DNA of 64,000 nt from the NCBI RefSeq assembly GCF_003368325.1, contig NZ_CP031466.1:1426001-1490000 (forward strand), given 5' to 3'. The stretch comes from Paraburkholderia caffeinilytica. Its GTDB lineage: Bacteria; Pseudomonadota; Gammaproteobacteria; Burkholderiales; Burkholderiaceae. The translations under genes were made by a program, and so were the position numbers. This document shows positions 28,366-36,800 of this stretch, piece after piece. Each line of letters begins with the position of its first letter. Position 1 is the stretch's first letter. Below the pieces are notes generated by a model that saw only the letters and a list, made by a program, of their open reading frames with translations, was not told where the DNA came from and made no database searches.

Positions 28366-28896
28366 ATGGATACCTTTTCCGATTTTCAGCGAGACATTGC
28401 TCACGCAGCAAGAGCAAGTTTTGAGGATCTTCGATCTGCCCGACCGGGTGAGCATTTTTACGCGTACGCGCTATACACCGACAGCAGTGCCATGACCGTC
28501 GTGCCGGCCGCCAACTCGATCGAAGCGCTGCTGCAGATCAGGAAGGAAATGGAGGTTCCTGATGACGAAGAAGCGCCGGAGTTCAAATGGAGTGTGTCCG
28601 AATGGAAATATGAAGCGTGGAAGGCTTCCAACTTAAACGGAATTTCCGCAAGACTTAGATCTGAACTTGAACACGCGGATTTCCCTTCTTTCGTCGAGAG
28701 GGTGCACGGCGACATGGTGGCGGCACTACAGTTGCTCGACAACGAGGGCCTTTTTGGCACGGGACCGGACAGGGAACAGATTGTTCTGTTTGTGTCGATT
28801 AGCGACGATGATGATGCTGCCCGATTGGAAAACGAATCAGCGAAAGCTCTCAACTCGACGGTCGCGTATGAGGCGTTTTTAAGAAGGTATGACTAG
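28366..28896 (+). CDS. Putative immunity protein, DUF4303 family
   Basis: This 176-aa soluble protein has an N-terminal helix (FSDFQRDIAHAARASFEDL) followed by HFYAYALYTDSSAMTVVPAANSIEALLQ and FKWSVSEWKYEAW, the pattern of DUF4303 proteins. These commonly follow polymorphic toxins and are regarded as immunity proteins. The start at 28366 has GGACGGAGA upstream and lies 22 nt after the Rhs stop. Position, low GC shared with the toxin tip, and small acidic character all support a role in neutralising the Rhs tip nuclease in the producer cell. Direct binding is not shown by sequence. Confidence 0.82.
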   Translation: MDTFSDFQRDIAHAARASFEDLRSARPGEHFYAYALYTDSSAMTVVPAANSIEALLQIRKEMEVPDDEEAPEFKWSVSEWKYEAWKASNLNGISARLRSELEHADFPSFVERVHGDMVAALQLLDNEGLFGTGPDREQIVLFVSISDDDDAARLENESAKALNSTVAYEAFLRRYD

Positions 28897-28988
28897 CAAC
28901 GCTCAAGGAGGCGGATTTCCAGGTGGGCCTTCAATTTCATCAGTTTTCCGCCCTCGGCCGCGCCTCAACGGCTAGCTTCAACGAGGAA

Positions 28989-29019
28989 GCCGCAGGCAAA
29001 AGCCACCCGTGCCTGCGGC
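28989..29019. terminator. Strong hairpin between immunity gene and oxidase gene
   Basis: A 9-bp perfect stem, GCCGCAGGC (28989-28997) with GCCTGCGGC (29011-29019), with a 13-nt loop, lies between two convergent genes. On the minus strand it is followed by TTCCTCGTT, so it may end the dehydrogenase transcript; the plus side is followed by an A-run, not U. Confidence 0.55.
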
Positions 29020-29031
29020 CAAAAAAAGCAC

Positions 29032-30243
29032 CTATTGAATAGAATTCGCCAAAACCTGCGCCGTGGCCGCCGACAACGTCCACCCCAAATGCCCGTGCCC
29101 GGTGTTATAGAAAACGCCGCGCCGTTTCCCGCGCCCGACCTTCGGCAACATACTCGGCAGCATGGGCCGCAACCCCGCCCACGGAATCACCTTCGAAGTC
29201 GACACCTCGGGAAAATACCGTCGAGTCCAGTCGACCAAAGGCGCAATCCGATCCGAGCGGATATCGCGATTGAACCCATTGATCTCCGCAGTCCCCGCCA
29301 CGCGGAACCGATCCGCGCCAAGCCGGCTCGTCACGATCTTGGCGCTGTCGTCGAGCAGACTTACCCACGGCGCGTTCTGCTGACTCGCTTCATCATCCAG
29401 GCACACGGTGATCGAATAACCCTTAACCGGATAGACGTTCACGTGATCGCCAAGCATTGCCGCGAACTCGCGGCTCTTCACACCGGCGCACACCACGATC
29501 CGCTCGAAGGCAAACCGTTGCGACTCGCCTTCCAGATTGACCATCAACGAAAATCGCCCCTCGGCCGGCTGCTCGATCGACGTAATGTCCGCATCGTAGT
29601 GAAATTCCACGCCATGCCGCACGCAGGCCTGCGCCAACCCTCGGGTGAACTTGTGAATATCGCCGGTGGAATCCGAAGGCGTAAAAAAACCGCCGAAAAA
29701 ATTGCCGTGCAACGTGGGCTCGATCGCATGCAACTCGCTCGACGTCACCGGATTCCGCTCCAGCCCACCTTCGCGCAGCAATTCATTCACCTTGCCGGCC
29801 GCATCGAATTCCTTGCGCGTCTTGTAGATATGCAAAATGCCGCGCCGCTCCAGATCGAAGTCGATCCCTTCGCGCTCGGCGATCGAAAACAGATGCTCGC
29901 GCGCCGCGATCGCGAGCCGCACCGTTTCGACGGTGTTCGCGCGGTAGTGCGGAATCTGCCGCAAAAATTCGCCCATCCACGAATACTTGTGCCACGTGGG
30001 CATTGGATTGAGCAGCAGCGGGGCGTCGCGCGTGAACATCCAGCGCAAGCCCTTCAGCACTGTGGCCGCGCTGTTCCAGACTTCGGCATTGCTGGCGGAC
30101 AACTGGCCGCCGTTGGCGAACGAGGTCTCCATCGCCGCATAGCGATGACGTTCGAACACGGTGACGTGGTGGCCGCATTGCGCCAGGGCGTGAGCAGTCG
30201 TGACGCCGGTAATGCCGGCGCCGATAATGGCGATTCGTGACAT
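29032..30243 (-). CDS. D-amino-acid dehydrogenase / FAD-dependent amino-acid oxidase (DadA-like)
   Basis: This 403-aa FAD enzyme has an N-terminal Rossmann dinucleotide site IAIIGAGITGVTTAHALAQ, the FANGGQLS segment of DadA proteins (about residue 42), and the C-terminal WAGLRPMLPSMLPKVG and GHGHLGWTLS motifs. It oxidatively deaminates a D- or achiral amino acid and passes electrons to the respiratory chain. Upstream on the same strand lies a tandem glycine riboswitch, so the gene should be induced by glycine; glycine itself or a linked amino acid may be the substrate. E. coli-type DadA acts on D-alanine; specificity here is open. Confidence 0.88.
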   Translation of the reverse strand: MSRIAIIGAGITGVTTAHALAQCGHHVTVFERHRYAAMETSFANGGQLSASNAEVWNSAATVLKGLRWMFTRDAPLLLNPMPTWHKYSWMGEFLRQIPHYRANTVETVRLAIAAREHLFSIAEREGIDFDLERRGILHIYKTRKEFDAAGKVNELLREGGLERNPVTSSELHAIEPTLHGNFFGGFFTPSDSTGDIHKFTRGLAQACVRHGVEFHYDADITSIEQPAEGRFSLMVNLEGESQRFAFERIVVCAGVKSREFAAMLGDHVNVYPVKGYSITVCLDDEASQQNAPWVSLLDDSAKIVTSRLGADRFRVAGTAEINGFNRDIRSDRIAPLVDWTRRYFPEVSTSKVIPWAGLRPMLPSMLPKVGRGKRRGVFYNTGHGHLGWTLSAATAQVLANSIQ

Positions 30244-30303
30244 GACATGGTCCAGAGTAGTTGAGCATCACCGGTGTCGATTTCGTGTCGAAACCGGCGT
30301 CGA

Positions 30304-30508
30304 TGCCCCATCTGTCCATGTACCTGAGAGTTTCTTCCCGTGAGCGTACGCGCGATGCAAGCGGTATGCAGGGAATCCCCTTCGGTGGGCGCGCACGGCG
30401 CCGCTCTCCAGATGTTCCGGCTGCGCGGTCCTTTTGCCTGAGAGTTTCCGGGGCGGTTGCTCCGTCGGCGTCGTCACAATCTTCTGACGATCTCTCCCGC
30501 GCTGCGTT
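30304..30508 (-). ncRNA. Tandem glycine riboswitch (gcvT RNA), two aptamers
   Basis: Read on the minus strand, aptamer I (about 30508-30421) starts GCGCGGGAGAGATC and ends CTCTCAGGCAAAAGGACCGC, with CGCCGACGGAGCAA between. Aptamer II (about 30412-30304) starts CTGGAGAGCGGCGCCG, contains CACCGAAGGGG and ends ACTCTCAGGTACATGGACAG. GGAGAG, CCGAAGG/CCGACGG-AGCAA and CTCTCAGG are the conserved signature elements of both glycine aptamers. The second aptamer ends 60 nt before the ATG of the dehydrogenase at 30243, leaving room for an expression platform near its ribosome site. Glycine binding in the natural class usually turns expression on. Confidence 0.93.
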
Positions 30509-30723
30509 GCAGAACGGCATGACAATACCGGGCAAAAATCCTCACCGCAAGTGTTTCCTGTCATGCAGCGCGCAATCAGCCGGACGAAAAGGGGCGTAGT
30601 CAGATGCGATAAACGCCTTTCAACCACTCATCCGGATGTTTCGTATGGGATTGGCGGACTGGATCGACGGCATCGGCTATATTTGACCGCATTGCCCGAT
30701 TTCAATTCACACTGGAGAACGCC

Positions 30724-31356
30724 GTGCCCGCTGCCACAACGCTGCTCGCCTTTGCCCTGGTCTCGCTTGGCATGGTGCTCACACCCGGCCCGAACATGAT
30801 CTATCTGATCTCGCGATCGCTCTGCCAGGGGCGGCGCGCGGGGCTCGTGTCGCTCGGCGGAGTCGCGCTCGGCTACGTGTTCTACATGTTTTGCGCGGCG
30901 TTTGGCATCACCGCGCTGCTGTTGACGGTGCCCTATGCGTACGACGCGTTGCGTTTTGGCGGCGCGCTTTACCTGCTGTATCTGGCGTGGCAGGCGGTCA
31001 AGCCGGGCGGCCGCTCGCCGTTTCAGGTGCGCGACCTGCCGCACGACAGCCGTCGCAAGCTCTTCACCATGGGCCTCGTCACGAACCTCGCGAATCCGAA
31101 GATCGCCGTGATGTATCTGTCGCTGCTGCCGCAATTCATTTCACCGGCGCACGGCAGCGTGCTCACGCAGTCGATCGCGCTGGGCTGCGTGCAGATCGTC
31201 ATCGCCGTCACGATCAACGCGCTGATTGCGAGCATGGCGGGTTCGATCGCCGGGTTTCTCGCCGGGCGGCCGGTGTGGCTGCTGGTGCAACGGTGGCTGA
31301 TGGGCACCGTGCTCGCCGGCCTGGCGGTGCGGATCGCGTTCGATTCGCGCCGTTAA
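30724..31356 (+). CDS. LysE-family amino-acid exporter
   Basis: This 210-aa protein starts at GTG 30724 with GGAG upstream and has six predicted helices. The LysE/RhtB hallmark GMVLTPGPNMIYLISRS lies at residues 16-32, followed by GGVALGYVFYMFCAAFGI. It exports an amino acid or derivative across the inner membrane; the substrate is unknown. It diverges from the glycine-riboswitch dehydrogenase, so a link to amino-acid excess is plausible but unproven. Confidence 0.88.
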   Translation: MPAATTLLAFALVSLGMVLTPGPNMIYLISRSLCQGRRAGLVSLGGVALGYVFYMFCAAFGITALLLTVPYAYDALRFGGALYLLYLAWQAVKPGGRSPFQVRDLPHDSRRKLFTMGLVTNLANPKIAVMYLSLLPQFISPAHGSVLTQSIALGCVQIVIAVTINALIASMAGSIAGFLAGRPVWLLVQRWLMGTVLAGLAVRIAFDSRR

Positions 31357-31465
31357 ACCGCACGCTGAAGACTTGCTTGTGTTTGCGTCGCGGCCGCCAT
31401 CACGGCGCATCGGTCAGGATCGGCCACTGCGCGCGCACTTCACAGGCGGCCCGACGACGTCACGC

Positions 31466-31993
31466 TTACAGCGTCTTGTACATGATGGTGGTTGAATCAA
31501 GCCGCTCCTCCAGCGTGTCGCGGCAAAACTGCGGGATCACGCCGGCCGTCTGATAACCCAGCGCGGCATAGAGTGGCTCCGCCTTGTCGCCCGTGCGCGT
31601 ATCGAGCGTCAGCAGGCTGCGCTGCAACTGGTGCGCACAGCGCTCCAGTTCCACCATCAGCGCTTTGGCAATACCCTGACGGCGGAACCCGGGGTGGACC
31701 AGCAGCTTGCGCACCTCGGCGCGATGGCGCTGATTCGGCATCGTGTCGTGATCGAGTTGCACGGTGCCGGCGATCGACTCGCCATGCCGGGCGACGAACA
31801 GCACCAACGCGCCCGCGCGCAGCGACGGCAGCACCTTTCGGCTCCAGAACGCCTCACCCTCTTCGACGCTATACGGCAGTACAAATCCGACGCTTGCGCC
31901 GTCATGGACGCAGGCATGCAGCAGCGCGCCGAGTTCGGGCAGATGGCGAACGAGGTCGTCGGCGGAAAAGGTCGTGATGGCAGTCGCGTTCAT
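31466..31993 (-). CDS. GNAT-family N-acetyltransferase
   Basis: This 175-aa protein has the acetyl-CoA binding motif A, KLLVHPGFRRQGIAKALMVELE (about residues 94-115), preceded by the IAGTVQLDHD strand and followed by LLTLDTRTGDKAEPLYAALGYQ. It transfers acetyl from acetyl-CoA to an amine of unknown identity. Its start is 13 nt downstream of the stop of the XRE/cupin regulator on the same strand, so it is probably in that regulator's operon. Confidence 0.88.
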   Translation of the reverse strand: MNATAITTFSADDLVRHLPELGALLHACVHDGASVGFVLPYSVEEGEAFWSRKVLPSLRAGALVLFVARHGESIAGTVQLDHDTMPNQRHRAEVRKLLVHPGFRRQGIAKALMVELERCAHQLQRSLLTLDTRTGDKAEPLYAALGYQTAGVIPQFCRDTLEERLDSTTIMYKTL

Positions 31994-32005
31994 GGTGGCT
32001 CGAAC

Positions 32006-32578
32006 TCAGACGATGAAGAGGATGTAGCGCGCCGCGCTGTGCGCGGGCGTGACGAAAGTGCTGGGACCGAACAACTGATAGCGCAGGCAGTCGCCGGGTT
32101 GCAGGTCGTGGCTTCGGCCGTCGACGGTGATCTGCAACTGCCCTTCGAGCAGGATCAGGTGATGTTCGAGGCCGGCTCTCGGCGACGCTTCATACGTGAT
32201 GCGCGCGCCGGCGTCGAGCTCGCACTCCAGCGCCTCGCCGCTCAGCGCCTGGGCCGGCGGCGACACCGAACGGCGCCGGAAGCCGACGCTTGCATCGGTC
32301 CAGACCGTCTGCGCGTCGCGCGGCACCAGCGGCGCAAAGTCTTCCTCGACCATGTGCATGAGGCGCGACATCGGCAAGCCGTAGGCGACGCAGAGCTTGC
32401 CCAGCACGCTCGCCGTGGGGCTGACGGCGGCGTTCTCGAGGCGCGACAAGGTGGCGCGGCTGACATTGCTCAGCTTGGCAAGCTCGTCGAGCGACCAGTT
32501 GCGCTCGGCGCGCAGCCCGCGCAGACGCTGGGCAATACGGCGGTCGATGGCGTTGTCGTCTGAGAATGTGTTTTCCAT
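32006..32578 (-). CDS. XRE-family transcriptional regulator with C-terminal cupin
   Basis: This 190-aa protein starts MENTFSDD at 32578. Residues about 12-65 form a Cro/C1-type helix-turn-helix (RLRGLRAERNWSLDELAKLSNVSRATLSRLENA, here in two parts), followed by a cupin domain about 105-185 with LEHHLILLEGQL and LQPGDCLRYQL that should sense a small ligand. Such HTH-cupin proteins often control neighbouring acetyltransferase or amino-acid genes and themselves. No good ribosome site precedes the start, and the presumed -10 box ends only about 10 nt before it, so the mRNA may be nearly leaderless. The GNAT gene follows directly. Confidence 0.88.
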   Translation of the reverse strand: MENTFSDDNAIDRRIAQRLRGLRAERNWSLDELAKLSNVSRATLSRLENAAVSPTASVLGKLCVAYGLPMSRLMHMVEEDFAPLVPRDAQTVWTDASVGFRRRSVSPPAQALSGEALECELDAGARITYEASPRAGLEHHLILLEGQLQITVDGRSHDLQPGDCLRYQLFGPSTFVTPAHSAARYILFIV

Positions 32579-32614
32579 ATTAGGGAAATTATCTCTAATA
32601 TGGGAATTCGTCAA
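32575..32614 (-). promoter_or_regulatory. Promoter with overlapping perfect palindrome (predicted autoregulatory operator)
   Basis: A perfect 9-bp inverted repeat, CCATATTAG (32575-32583) and CTAATATGG (32595-32603), is separated by 11 nt. It covers the start codon (32576-32578) of the XRE/cupin gene. On the minus strand TTGACG (32614-32609) and GATAAT (32593-32588) form a -35/-10 pair with 15-nt spacing. The palindrome would thus block spacer, -10 box and start at once. Assignment to this regulator is inference from position. Confidence 0.7.
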
Positions 32615-32878
32615 CGAAACAAAATACGCTGGCGCGAAAGCGTGCTTATCGCCGGACGCGCGAGCGGATGGGCGGGTGAATGGTCCAGGGAAGCACGTCT
32701 TGCGGCAACGCGGGTCGTGCCACAGAGCACCGCACGTGCGAGGTCATCGCCGAGATTCGTGCACCACGAGCGGCCGGGCCGTTTATCATAGTGCCCACAA
32801 ACTAAAACCCGCGCCCGGCTGTGCAACGGTAAGGCACACCCTCCACGAGACCCGGCGGCGCATGCCGCGACATCCGCT

Positions 32879-33583
32879 ATGAACTCCACGCCCGACGCTG
32901 TTTCCCGTCCTTCCATTCGCGCTTTGACCTTGCTTGAGGGGCGCGTGCTCGGCGTGCTCGTCGAAAAGCAGCACACCGTACCGGACAGTTATCCGCTTTC
33001 GCTGAACGCGCTGACCTTGGGTTGCAATCAGAAAACCGGCCGGGCGCCGGTGATGAACGCGACGGAGGCCGAGGTGCTGACTGCCGTCGACGGATTGAAG
33101 CGGCTGAGCCTGGTGATGGAAGGCAGCAGCAGCCGCGTGCCGCGCTTCGAGCACAACATGAATCGGGTGTTGGGGTTGCCGAGCCAGTCGGCTGCGTTAC
33201 TGACCACGCTGCTGCTGCGCGGTCCGCAGACCGCGGCCGAGTTGCGCTTGAACAGCGCGCGCCTGCACGGATTTGCCGACATCTCGTCGGTCGAGGCGTT
33301 TCTCGACGAACTGGCTGCCAACGATCCGCCGCGAGTGGTGAAGCTGGCCCGCACGCCGGGCGAGCGCGAAAATCGCTGGATGCATCTGCTATGCGGCGAA
33401 GTCAGCGCAAGCGATCTTGCCCAGCCGGGGGGAGAAGATGAAGTCGTGCCGCTGTCCGCGTTCGAGGCGGTCAAGGCTGAACAGAAGCGGCTTGCCAATG
33501 AGGTGAGCCGGCTTCAGATCGTGGTGCGGCGCATGGCTGCGGAGTTGGGGATCGAAGTCGAAGAGCTGGGCGCGGGGGAGTGA
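32879..33583 (+). CDS. yceH: YceH family protein (DUF480)
   Basis: This 234-aa protein has LEGRVLGVLVEKQHTVPDSYPLSLNALTLGCNQKTGRAPVM (in pieces: LEGRVLGVLVEKQ, YPLSLNAL, CNQKTGR) at residues 20-60 and the second winged-helix half QSAALLTTLLLRGPQTAAELR near 100-120. DUF480 proteins are two winged-helix domains, and a C-terminal coiled stretch (EQKRLANEVSRLQIVVRRMAAELG) is visible. Function is poorly defined; E. coli yceH lies near peptidoglycan and biofilm genes. The gene stands alone. The 275 nt before it hold no other feature I recognise. Confidence 0.88.
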   Translation: MNSTPDAVSRPSIRALTLLEGRVLGVLVEKQHTVPDSYPLSLNALTLGCNQKTGRAPVMNATEAEVLTAVDGLKRLSLVMEGSSSRVPRFEHNMNRVLGLPSQSAALLTTLLLRGPQTAAELRLNSARLHGFADISSVEAFLDELAANDPPRVVKLARTPGERENRWMHLLCGEVSASDLAQPGGEDEVVPLSAFEAVKAEQKRLANEVSRLQIVVRRMAAELGIEVEELGAGE

Positions 33584-33597
33584 ACCGCGATTGGCTA

Positions 33598-33634
33598 CTG
33601 GTTTCTCGCGTGCCGCGAGCGCACGAGAAACCAG
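33598..33634. terminator. Convergent hairpin between yceH and mipA
   Basis: An 11-bp perfect stem, CTGGTTTCTCG (33598-33608) with CGAGAAACCAG (33624-33634), has a 15-nt GC-rich loop. It lies between the converging stops of yceH (33583) and the MipA gene (33638). No U-run follows on either strand, so it may act as a 3'-end stabiliser or bidirectional terminator. Confidence 0.65.
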
Positions 33635-33637
33635 CAA

Positions 33638-34585
33638 CTAGAACTTGTAGTTCACTGAAGCGAGCGTATTGAGCTCGAATCTTTTTTCGGTAATCGGGCT
33701 ATTCGCCGCGTCGTGCTCCAGTCGTCCGAACGTGGCGGAAACCGATCCATTCCAGTGCTTTGAAAAGTCGTAAGTCACCATGGCGTTCATATGGACGTCC
33801 CGCACCCCCGCGCTGGTGTTGTACGTGGGCAATCCTGACGCCGCGCTCTGCTGACGGGACACGCCGAAGAACGTCCGCGTATAGGTGCCATTCGCCCAGG
33901 TGAAGCCCGGGCCCACCGAGAACAACCAGCCGCCAACCGGCGCGGACGCCACGAAATCCGTGCTGACCGTCGTTCCCTGGTGATTCCCGGCGATATCCTG
34001 GTACAACGCTACCGACCCGGTGAATGCCCACCACGTGTAGTCGGCGAAAAGCTTCAGCTTGGGCCCGCCATTCACATTGCCAAGTCCATGCAGGCGCGGA
34101 TCGTCGGATTCCTTGCGGCTCTGGAAATCGAAACTGAGAGCCGCGCCCACGTGATAGGCGGGACCGCGCAGCACATTGACGCCGAGCACGTCGGGACCCT
34201 GTGAGAAGATCCGGTCGTCGTATGAGATGTCCAGCGCGGGGAACGGGAATACGGTCAGCTGACGGGACCCCGGGTACTTGGGCGTAATCACCACGCCAGG
34301 ACCCACGCCGATTTTCCATTTGCTGTCGGTGGCTGCGGCGGTGGAGGTGGCAGTGCCCGCGCCGGCGGCAGTGTCGGTGCCTGTTGCAGCGCCCGTGCCG
34401 GCGTCGCTCGTCGCGCTCGCACCCGCGCTTGCGTCGTCCGCGTACGCAGCGCGCGCACTGCCAAGGCCCAACGCAGCGGCGAGCAGCAGCGACAGGCGCG
34501 CGGATCTGCCGAACCTGCGTGGCGTACGAGTACGCAGCGACGCGTGCACGGTGCTGCCGAATCTCAGCGTGGTGGGCGCCGTCAT
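33638..34585 (-). CDS. MipA/OmpV family outer-membrane protein
   Basis: This 315-aa precursor has a long, Arg-rich signal peptide (cleavage near ARAAYADDAS, about residue 48), an Ala/Gly/Thr-rich linker to about residue 85, then a 12-strand-type beta-barrel beginning WKIGVGPGVVITPKYPGSRQ and ending in Phe (VNYKF). MipA/OmpV proteins are outer-membrane proteins, some scaffolding the murein hydrolase MltA with PBP1B. The start overlaps the upstream hydrolase stop by 4 nt. The acetyl- or stress-related roles sometimes claimed cannot be judged here. Confidence 0.87.
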   Translation of the reverse strand: MTAPTTLRFGSTVHASLRTRTPRRFGRSARLSLLLAAALGLGSARAAYADDASAGASATSDAGTGAATGTDTAAGAGTATSTAAATDSKWKIGVGPGVVITPKYPGSRQLTVFPFPALDISYDDRIFSQGPDVLGVNVLRGPAYHVGAALSFDFQSRKESDDPRLHGLGNVNGGPKLKLFADYTWWAFTGSVALYQDIAGNHQGTTVSTDFVASAPVGGWLFSVGPGFTWANGTYTRTFFGVSRQQSAASGLPTYNTSAGVRDVHMNAMVTYDFSKHWNGSVSATFGRLEHDAANSPITEKRFELNTLASVNYKF

Positions 34586-35469
34586 GCGCGCTCCTTGCCG
34601 AGCGCCGCGAGTTGCCTGAGGCGTCGCGCCAAAGCCTTCGAGACGACCTGCTGCTTGCCGCTGTCGTCGCCGCCATGGACGACTTCGCTCTCGCGCAGAA
34701 ACAGGGTGGTTTCGCGCGCAACGATTTCGCGCTCGTTGTCCGACGTAATCATGTGATACGAATCATCCAGCCAGATTGTGCGTAAGAAAGCAGCGCCGAT
34801 ATTCGTGGCGACAAAGCGGGCATTGCGAGGGCTCGACGTCTCGTCGTCGATGGCATGGACGATCAGGCAATCGGTCTTGATGTCGCGTACCTGCGCGCGC
34901 ACGCTCGCGGCGAGGCGGCTCGCCTGATGCAATGCCGGCAATGAGATCGTCGACGGCCCGACTTCGCTGAAGTCGCTACGCTGCATCGCGCGGGCAATCT
35001 TCGCTCTGAGCGCCTCGTTGCGCAGGCCGAACGGCGCTTCCTCGCGGTAGCGCCAGCGTTTGCGCATCGGCGTGAAGTACGCCCAGTTGAGCAGGAAACG
35101 ATACCAGGGGATTGCCCAGCCGTCGTATGAGAGCGTCAGCGACAACAACACGAGCGACTGCGCCTCCGGACGGCGATGCGCCAGCGCCAGCGCGAGGGCC
35201 GCACCGATCGACAACCCGCAGATCGAGACGCGGGTAAAGCGCGCGGCCAGCGCGTCGTACTCGCGCACGGCGGCTTCGAGCCACGCCTCCATTGCCCGTT
35301 CTTCCGAGCCTGCGCTGTAGCCCGGCAGGACCGGCGCGCAGGTGGTGAAGCCCTCGGTGTTCAGATAGCGGGCGAGAAACCGTAGTTCGAGCGGCGAGCT
35401 CGACAGGCCGTGCAGCATCAGCACGGCATGATCGTCGCCGGGTAAGAAGAGACTCGTTGGTTGGTTCAT
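34582..35469 (-). CDS. Alpha/beta hydrolase
   Basis: This 295-aa protein has the fold's order: HGLSSSPLELRFLARYL oxyanion region (about residues 20-36), nucleophile elbow GLSIG (Ser about 94), acid in HAIDDETSS (about 218) and His in DDSYHMITSD (about 246). It looks like a carboxylesterase or monoglyceride-lipase type enzyme without a signal peptide. It is the middle gene of a three-gene minus-strand operon: DUF4118 membrane protein, hydrolase (3-nt gap), MipA (4-nt overlap). Confidence 0.85.
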   Translation of the reverse strand: MNQPTSLFLPGDDHAVLMLHGLSSSPLELRFLARYLNTEGFTTCAPVLPGYSAGSEERAMEAWLEAAVREYDALAARFTRVSICGLSIGAALALALAHRRPEAQSLVLLSLTLSYDGWAIPWYRFLLNWAYFTPMRKRWRYREEAPFGLRNEALRAKIARAMQRSDFSEVGPSTISLPALHQASRLAASVRAQVRDIKTDCLIVHAIDDETSSPRNARFVATNIGAAFLRTIWLDDSYHMITSDNEREIVARETTLFLRESEVVHGGDDSGKQQVVSKALARRLRQLAALGKERA

Positions 35470-35472
35470 GGA

Positions 35473-36243
35473 TCAGGTTCCGATCCGCAGCACGAGAAAT
35501 TCGCCGGCGTGCGTGGTGAACCGTTCGCACACGCACTCGGTCAGCCGCGACGCGCCGTCGCCGATTTTCAGGCGCACGCGATGGCTGCCGGGCCACAGTG
35601 CCTTGCTGAGCCGCTGGATGTCTTCGGGATCGACATCGGCAAAACGCGGTCCCGGCGCAATTTCGTTGGGCAGACGCGGCAGCACGCCGTGCGGCTTGAC
35701 GTCGTCCACCGGTTGCAGCGCGTTGCGCTCGAGTGCCTGAATGAAAATAAAGGTCTTGTGATGATGCGACAGATGGCGCAGCAGCCGGTGCGTTTCGTCG
35801 ACGGCGCGGCGTGCCAGCATGCGTTCGTTGTCGTGACGCAGCAGCATCTCATAGCGCGACTGTGCAACGGATGCGATCAGTTCCGCACGAAACTGCGAGC
35901 GGCGCAGGCGTTCCATCAGAATGATGACGATCAGGGTCACCAATGGATACGAGACCAGCAGGATCAGATCGGCGCGATCGAATACGGCAATGGTTGCGTA
36001 GGGCGGGACGAACAGATAGTCGGCGATACCGAGGCCGAGCAGCATGACCGTGAGCGCCGGAGCCAGCCCGCAAAAATACTCGACCAGCGCTGCCGCGATA
36101 CAGAACGCAGTGCCCGGCATGATCGGTCCCAGCATCGGATGGAGCAACATGCGCAATCCGCTGGCGATCGCCAATGCGGCGGCTGCGGCGAGCCAGACGC
36201 GTGTTCCCCGTGGTGCCCAACGGCGGGCGTTTTGTACTTCCAT
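35473..36243 (-). CDS. DUF4118-type membrane protein
   Basis: This 256-aa protein has about four N-terminal membrane helices (residues 15-110) in the pattern of the DUF4118 four-helix region found in KdpD-like kinases, with GLAPALTVMLLGLGIADYLFVPP. A cytoplasmic part of about 140 residues follows (RSQFRAELIASVAQSRYEMLLRHDNERMLARRAVDETHRLLRH), probably helical, with no kinase or PAS motifs I can see. It could be a membrane sensor whose output domain is unknown. It heads the hydrolase-mipA operon. Confidence 0.72.
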   Translation of the reverse strand: MEVQNARRWAPRGTRVWLAAAAALAIASGLRMLLHPMLGPIMPGTAFCIAAALVEYFCGLAPALTVMLLGLGIADYLFVPPYATIAVFDRADLILLVSYPLVTLIVIILMERLRRSQFRAELIASVAQSRYEMLLRHDNERMLARRAVDETHRLLRHLSHHHKTFIFIQALERNALQPVDDVKPHGVLPRLPNEIAPGPRFADVDPEDIQRLSKALWPGSHRVRLKIGDGASRLTECVCERFTTHAGEFLVLRIGT

Positions 36244-36800
36244 AATCTTTTTTTAAGGGAGCGATTGCGCTTCCCGATTGAGTGTGGCAATGCGCTTTAA
36301 AGCGCAGGTCGGACAATACCATAATCGGGCGGATGCAAATGCCCGAAAAGACGTCAACACCGGAAGACCGGACGGGAATATCGTGCTTCGAATGGGCGGC
36401 GGAAAAACCTGCCCATGAATAAGCGCATTTACACGAGCGTGCATTGTGCACACAGTGTCCTTAAGTGACGCTTAAGAGTGCTCCAGGCGCGGCGCATAAA
36501 GGCTTTCCGGTGCTTTCACAGGCATTGTGGCCGATCTTGGCAATTGAAACCGAATGGGCAAATGATGCGTCACGGGTTCCGCGCATATACATCAGCCGCT
36601 ACGTTGTTTCAATTGAAGTTAATGCCTTTTACAAACGACACAGAACATTGACGACGCCCCACATTCCACGATAGCGGCAGCCAACTGGATCGAGCCATGC
36701 CGATCTTGTCGCGCGCCTTGAACTGGCCGAAGAACGCGCGCGGCCGATGAGGTTGCCGGTGTCCGCCACACCGTAGCTTTCAGGCGAGCGACATGGCCGC
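36244..36800. other. Intergenic region
   Basis: About 557 nt between the DUF4118 operon and the SLATT gene. The half next to the operon is A/T-richer and should hold its promoter. I see no gene, repeat or RNA. Confidence 0.45.
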
